Assembly: GCF_015209965.1 (NCBI RefSeq)
Contig: NZ_MU158691.1
Location: forward strand, 442,041-506,040
Direction of reading: 5' to 3'
DNA: 64,000 nt
DNA from: Sphingobacterium pedocola
GTDB lineage: Bacteria; Bacteroidota; Bacteroidia; Sphingobacteriales; Sphingobacteriaceae
How positions within the stretch are numbered: position 1 is the first letter of the stretch; every line of letters begins with the position of its first letter. Shown piece by piece: positions 61,013 to 64,000 of this stretch. Below the pieces are notes generated by a model, which was not told the origin of the DNA, did no database searches, and saw nothing but the letters and a program-made list of their open reading frames with translations. Both the position numbers and the translations under genes were made by a program.

Positions 61013-62273
61013 CTATGTTTTTCACTAGCATTTGGCAGGTGTAGCTGTCCTTAAGTTCGCGAATTATTTCCTTATTTACCAATACCCTATCCAAGGTTTG
61101 TTGATTGTAATAGCGAATGGTGATCAATTCTAGCCCCGAGGCTACACTTACTTTATAGCGTTTTTCGAGATCTTCCAATAATTTCCATACATTTTCGCCG
61201 GTATCGTCTACGCTCACTGAAAAACTGATCGCACTATTATGCATCATATTTATTTTGATACGGTTTTGGTGGAATAGATTAAAAATATGACTTAAATTGT
61301 CTTCGACGATGAAGGAAAAATCCCGTGGCTGAATGTTGACGAATACCTGATTGACTTTAAAAATGAAAGAAGGTACGGGTAGAGTTTGATTAGTAGTACG
61401 AATCTTCGTTCCATTTTTTTCCGGATTGATAAAAGAACGTACATTTAACGTGATTTTTTTGTTTTGTAATGGCTTTATTGTTTTTGGATGAATTACAGTG
61501 GCACCGTAGTACGTTAATTCGATCGCATCGGTATAGGATAACTCGGGGATTAATTCAGTTTGATCAAACCATTTAGGGTCTGCATTAAGAACCCCCGGAA
61601 CGTCTTTCCAGATGGTAATATCTTCTACATTTAAGCAAGATGCAAAAATGGCCGCTGAATAATCCGAGCCCTCCCGACCCAACGTTGTGGTAAAATTTTC
61701 AGATGTAGACCCAATAAAACCTTGTGTAATAATAACTTGATTATCTAATATAGATGGAATATCCATACGGATTTTATCCTCCGTTTTTCCCCAATCTACA
61801 TTTGCCTCTGTGTAGGTGTTGTCGGTAAGAATGTAGTCCCGAGCATCTACCCATTTTGTGTCGATATCGATAAACCGACAGTAGGCTGTTAATATTTTAG
61901 ATGAAAGGATTTCGCCCAGTGAAACAATTTGATCAAATAAATAGTCAAAAGAATCTTGTGGTTCTTCTTCTAAAATCCATTCTACTTCGACAAAACAATT
62001 CGCAATTTCATCGAATATCGGATGATTTTCCGTTTCGAATAATTGCTTTAATATATTGAAATGATAATTTTTGACGGTATTTAGGTGAATAAAAGCATCG
62101 CCGGTTTGGCCTACATAATTTTTAGTTACCTCCTCCAATTTATCGGTCGTTTTTCCGATAGCAGATACGACTACAAGAAGTTCTTGATCTTTATATTTTG
62201 AAATGATAGCAGCTACATTTTTTATGCTTTCTGCGTCTTTCACTGATGCGCCACCAAACTTGAATACTTGCAT
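61005..62273 (-). CDS. lysC: Aspartate kinase
   Basis: This enzyme phosphorylates aspartate at the head of Lys/Thr/Met synthesis. The monofunctional form has 422 residues. MQVFKFGGASVKDAESIKNV (N-terminal Lys/Gly motif), TQGFIGSTSENFTTTLGREG and SDYSAAIFASCLNV are diagnostic. The two C-terminal ACT domains follow (about 300-420). It starts 30 bp after the DUF3298 gene. Regulation by end products is not predictable from sequence. Confidence 0.95.
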   Translation of the reverse strand: MQVFKFGGASVKDAESIKNVAAIISKYKDQELLVVVSAIGKTTDKLEEVTKNYVGQTGDAFIHLNTVKNYHFNILKQLFETENHPIFDEIANCFVEVEWILEEEPQDSFDYLFDQIVSLGEILSSKILTAYCRFIDIDTKWVDARDYILTDNTYTEANVDWGKTEDKIRMDIPSILDNQVIITQGFIGSTSENFTTTLGREGSDYSAAIFASCLNVEDITIWKDVPGVLNADPKWFDQTELIPELSYTDAIELTYYGATVIHPKTIKPLQNKKITLNVRSFINPEKNGTKIRTTNQTLPVPSFIFKVNQVFVNIQPRDFSFIVEDNLSHIFNLFHQNRIKINMMHNSAISFSVSVDDTGENVWKLLEDLEKRYKVSVASGLELITIRYYNQQTLDRVLVNKEIIRELKDSYTCQMLVKNIDE

Positions 62274-62303
62274 TAATTCTTAAATGTAATAGGTTGTGTT
62301 TTT

Positions 62304-63128
62304 CTAATTTATTTTAATACTTTCAATATACTGCTTGCCTCGAATGTTTAACAAGCCATGTATTTTCTCATATGGAATACGGATTTCCGTTGTACCTTCG
62401 GAATATGGCTTTATCTCATATTCATTGTAATACATGACAAGATGCTTTTCTGTGAAACCAAAATTATCATTCAGTTTAAATTTACCTCCTTCAAAGAAAT
62501 ATGAACTGTCCAAGGATGCAGTATCTTGGATGGATTCGACCTCTCTAAAATAGTGTTCTGCAATTTTAGTTAATTCTTCTTGTTTATTCTTTGCCAAAAC
62601 ATCAGCCAACTCAATTTTTTTCGCTTTTACAACATCAAAATTGGTCCAAAATACGTAATTATTTCCATGTGCTCCTCCTGTATATTCCGAGAGCTTATTT
62701 TTCATGGAAAAGAATAACGGTGTATTCGTAGCAATCAGACATTCAATTTTGCGATACCAGGCAAAGTGAAGTTGTCTTGTAGCTTCGTCTTCGACAAATT
62801 CATTGTATCCCATAATGAAGTTACTCGCCGCCTCTTGAGGCGTGTTTTCACCTTCAATGAATATATAGGATTTTAATAGGTCGTTGTATTTCTGGATATC
62901 AAGTTGGGGATATCGAATGGCGTAAAATGTCGTGTCGATGGTGTCATTAAACAGGGCAAAATAGGGACTCACTTCTTTGAAGTCTACATAGCTATATTGT
63001 AAAGTATCCTCCAAAAAGAGACGGTTATTCTCGGCCGTTGCGGATTTATCGTTGTTTTCGATACCACAGGCCCAGATAAAAATAAGTGAACATATATAGA
63101 TGGGACTATGTACCCATTGAATAACCAT
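62304..63128 (-). CDS. DUF3298/DUF4163 (RsiV-like) lipoprotein
   Basis: This 274-residue lipoprotein has a signal with lipobox IWACG (Cys21) and no cytoplasmic anti-sigma domain. The DUF4163 region (YSYVDFKEVSPYFALFNDT) and the DUF3298 region (SEYTGGAHGNNYVFWTNFDV, then LTKIAEHYF) are clear. In RsiV this fold binds lysozyme; that is only a family parallel here. Its ATG directly follows the yggS stop codon. Confidence 0.88.
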   Translation of the reverse strand: MVIQWVHSPIYICSLIFIWACGIENNDKSATAENNRLFLEDTLQYSYVDFKEVSPYFALFNDTIDTTFYAIRYPQLDIQKYNDLLKSYIFIEGENTPQEAASNFIMGYNEFVEDEATRQLHFAWYRKIECLIATNTPLFFSMKNKLSEYTGGAHGNNYVFWTNFDVVKAKKIELADVLAKNKQEELTKIAEHYFREVESIQDTASLDSSYFFEGGKFKLNDNFGFTEKHLVMYYNEYEIKPYSEGTTEIRIPYEKIHGLLNIRGKQYIESIKIN

Positions 63129-63818
63129 TTATACTGTTTTGAAATGTTTGATGACCCGCTTGCCGAATATCGTGCTTCCTAACCGCACCATATTGCTACC
63201 TCGCTCTATTGCCAATTTGTAATCCGACGACATGCCCATAGAAAGTATATCGAACGTATCTTCCTTACGGTAATAGCTCACTTTCACGCCGTCAAAAAGC
63301 ATTTTTAATTCATAAAATTCTTCCTTAATTTCTTTCTCTTTATCGGTATTTGTTGCAATACCCATTAAACCTCTGATACGAACATTTTTGAGCTGATCAA
63401 ATTCCTGCTCCTGAAACATTTCGATCAATTCAGCATGATCAAAGCCGTATTTGGTTTCCTCCTCAGCGATAAATACCTGTAAAAGACAATCAATTATACG
63501 GTTGTTCTTGGCCGCATGTTTATTGATTTCCTTTAATAATTTGAAAGAGTCTACTGAATGAATCAATGAAACGAAAGGTGCAATGTACTTTACTTTATTG
63601 GTCTGAAGATGACCCACTAAATGCCATTCGATGTCTTTTGGAAGTGATTCGTGCTTGTCTACGAGCTCTTGAACCATGTTTTCTCCAAATATTCGCTGCC
63701 CAGCGTTGTACGCTTCCAATATATCCTCATTTGGTTTTGTTTTGGAAATAGCAACCAGTACGACGCCTAGTGGTGCCAGTTCTTGTCGTATTTCTTCGAT
63801 ATTCGTCGTGATGCTCAT
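63129..63818 (-). CDS. yggS: YggS/PLPBP family pyridoxal-phosphate homeostasis protein
   Basis: This 229-residue cytosolic PLP protein has the one-domain alanine-racemase fold. LVAISKTKPNEDILEAYNAG has the PLP lysine, GENMVQELVDKHESLP and IEWHLVGHLQTNKVKYI are family signatures, and SMGMSSDYKLAIERGSNMVR binds phosphate. It buffers PLP and keeps amino-acid pools balanced. First gene of yggS-DUF3298-lysC-methyltransferase; the next ATG abuts its stop. Confidence 0.94.
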   Translation of the reverse strand: MSITTNIEEIRQELAPLGVVLVAISKTKPNEDILEAYNAGQRIFGENMVQELVDKHESLPKDIEWHLVGHLQTNKVKYIAPFVSLIHSVDSFKLLKEINKHAAKNNRIIDCLLQVFIAEEETKYGFDHAELIEMFQEQEFDQLKNVRIRGLMGIATNTDKEKEIKEEFYELKMLFDGVKVSYYRKEDTFDILSMGMSSDYKLAIERGSNMVRLGSTIFGKRVIKHFKTV

Positions 63819-63877
63819 ATATGTAATAATATTTTGGGAATGATTTATCTAAAAGCAATGATTACAATGCCTTTTCG

Positions 63878-63885
63878 TATTTTTG
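63878..63885 (+). promoter_or_regulatory. Putative -7 promoter element of the gene leaving the window
   Basis: TATTTTTG matches TAnnTTTG and lies 15 bp before an ATG at 63900. No clear -33 element is at the normal distance. Confidence 0.4.
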
Positions 63886-63899
63886 TACAAATTTACAAA

Positions 63900-64000
63900 A
63901 TGCAACGCTTATTATTTGTTATAATATCTTCGTTTTTTTCAGGGAGTGTTGGTATCCGATGGTCTTCAACAACCTTCATGAGGTTGTCGTGGTTGTTGGC
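63900..64000 (+). CDS. Start of a gene cut by the window edge, possibly a TonB-dependent receptor
   Basis: From ATG 63900 a signal-peptide-like start (MQRLLFVIISSFFSGSV) stays open to the edge. In another frame the last codons read NNLHEVVVVVG, the plug-side motif of many Bacteroidota TonB receptors. The two frames would join if the T7 run at 63932-63938 had one more T. Partial, frame uncertain. Confidence 0.35.
   Translation, partial: MQRLLFVIISSFFSGSVGIRWSSTTFMRLSWLL

Overview
The window is chromosomal DNA of a member of the Bacteroidota, most likely family Sphingobacteriaceae (Sphingobacterium, Pedobacter, Olivibacter and relatives). This rests on: Bacteroidota-type promoter motifs (TTTG then TAnnTTTG) at several genes; a TonB-dependent receptor paired with a DUF4249 lipoprotein; many short lipoproteins with a Cys lipobox; families typical of the phylum (DUF4783 before nadC, DUF4905, DUF4342, PnuT-type thiamine transport behind a TPP riboswitch, a THUMP-like methyltransferase); and almost no strong Shine-Dalgarno sites. 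I saw no rRNA, tRNA, CRISPR array, phage or transposase gene. This placement is inference.

Layout. 0-10 kb: a truncated SCO copper chaperone with a partner lipoprotein, a hotdog-fold protein, an MFS transporter, a Cys-rich miniprotein beside uridine kinase, a LysM protein, NfeD protease, an ABC-F protein and pyrD. 10-20 kb: PPK2, a SatD/DUF3307/serine-hydrolase operon with a palindrome in front, an Lrp regulator with its EamA exporter, and a large FAD/Fe-S D-lactate dehydrogenase. 20-34 kb: secreted esterase, TonB receptor plus DUF4249, polysaccharide deacetylase, an HhH protein with apt, terC, gpmI, DUF4783-nadC-plsY-M48 peptidase and a flavoprotein.

34.8-45 kb is an accessory block that looks richer in G+C than its flanks. 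It holds a glucuronoxylan side-chain locus (GH115 alpha-glucuronidase, GPH-type sugar symporter, GH67 alpha-glucuronidase, exported Gfo/Idh/MocA-like protein) and a methionine ABC importer (metN-metI-metQ). 45-52 kb: a second deacetylase, PhnA-like protein, neutral zinc metallopeptidase, a LuxE-like acyl-protein synthetase, fabG and mqo.

52-58 kb is the most unusual part. A TPP riboswitch precedes pnuT, which is followed after 6 nt by an acyl-CoA-dehydrogenase-fold gene. Convergent to this is a tightly overlapped three-gene operon: SbnA-like diaminopropionate synthase, a 603-residue FAD/NAD(P)-binding protein, and a Y4yA-type PLP decarboxylase. It looks like a compact, undescribed route to a diaminopropionate-derived metabolite. 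An 8-bp inverted repeat lies 1 bp before the first start codon.

Two copies of a TIR-bounded, hairpin-rich, non-coding repeat of about 420-445 bp lie at 47.06-47.50 kb and 58.25-58.67 kb. 58.7-64 kb: LLM flavin oxidoreductase, the yggS-DUF3298-lysC-methyltransferase operon, and the start of a gene that runs off the edge.
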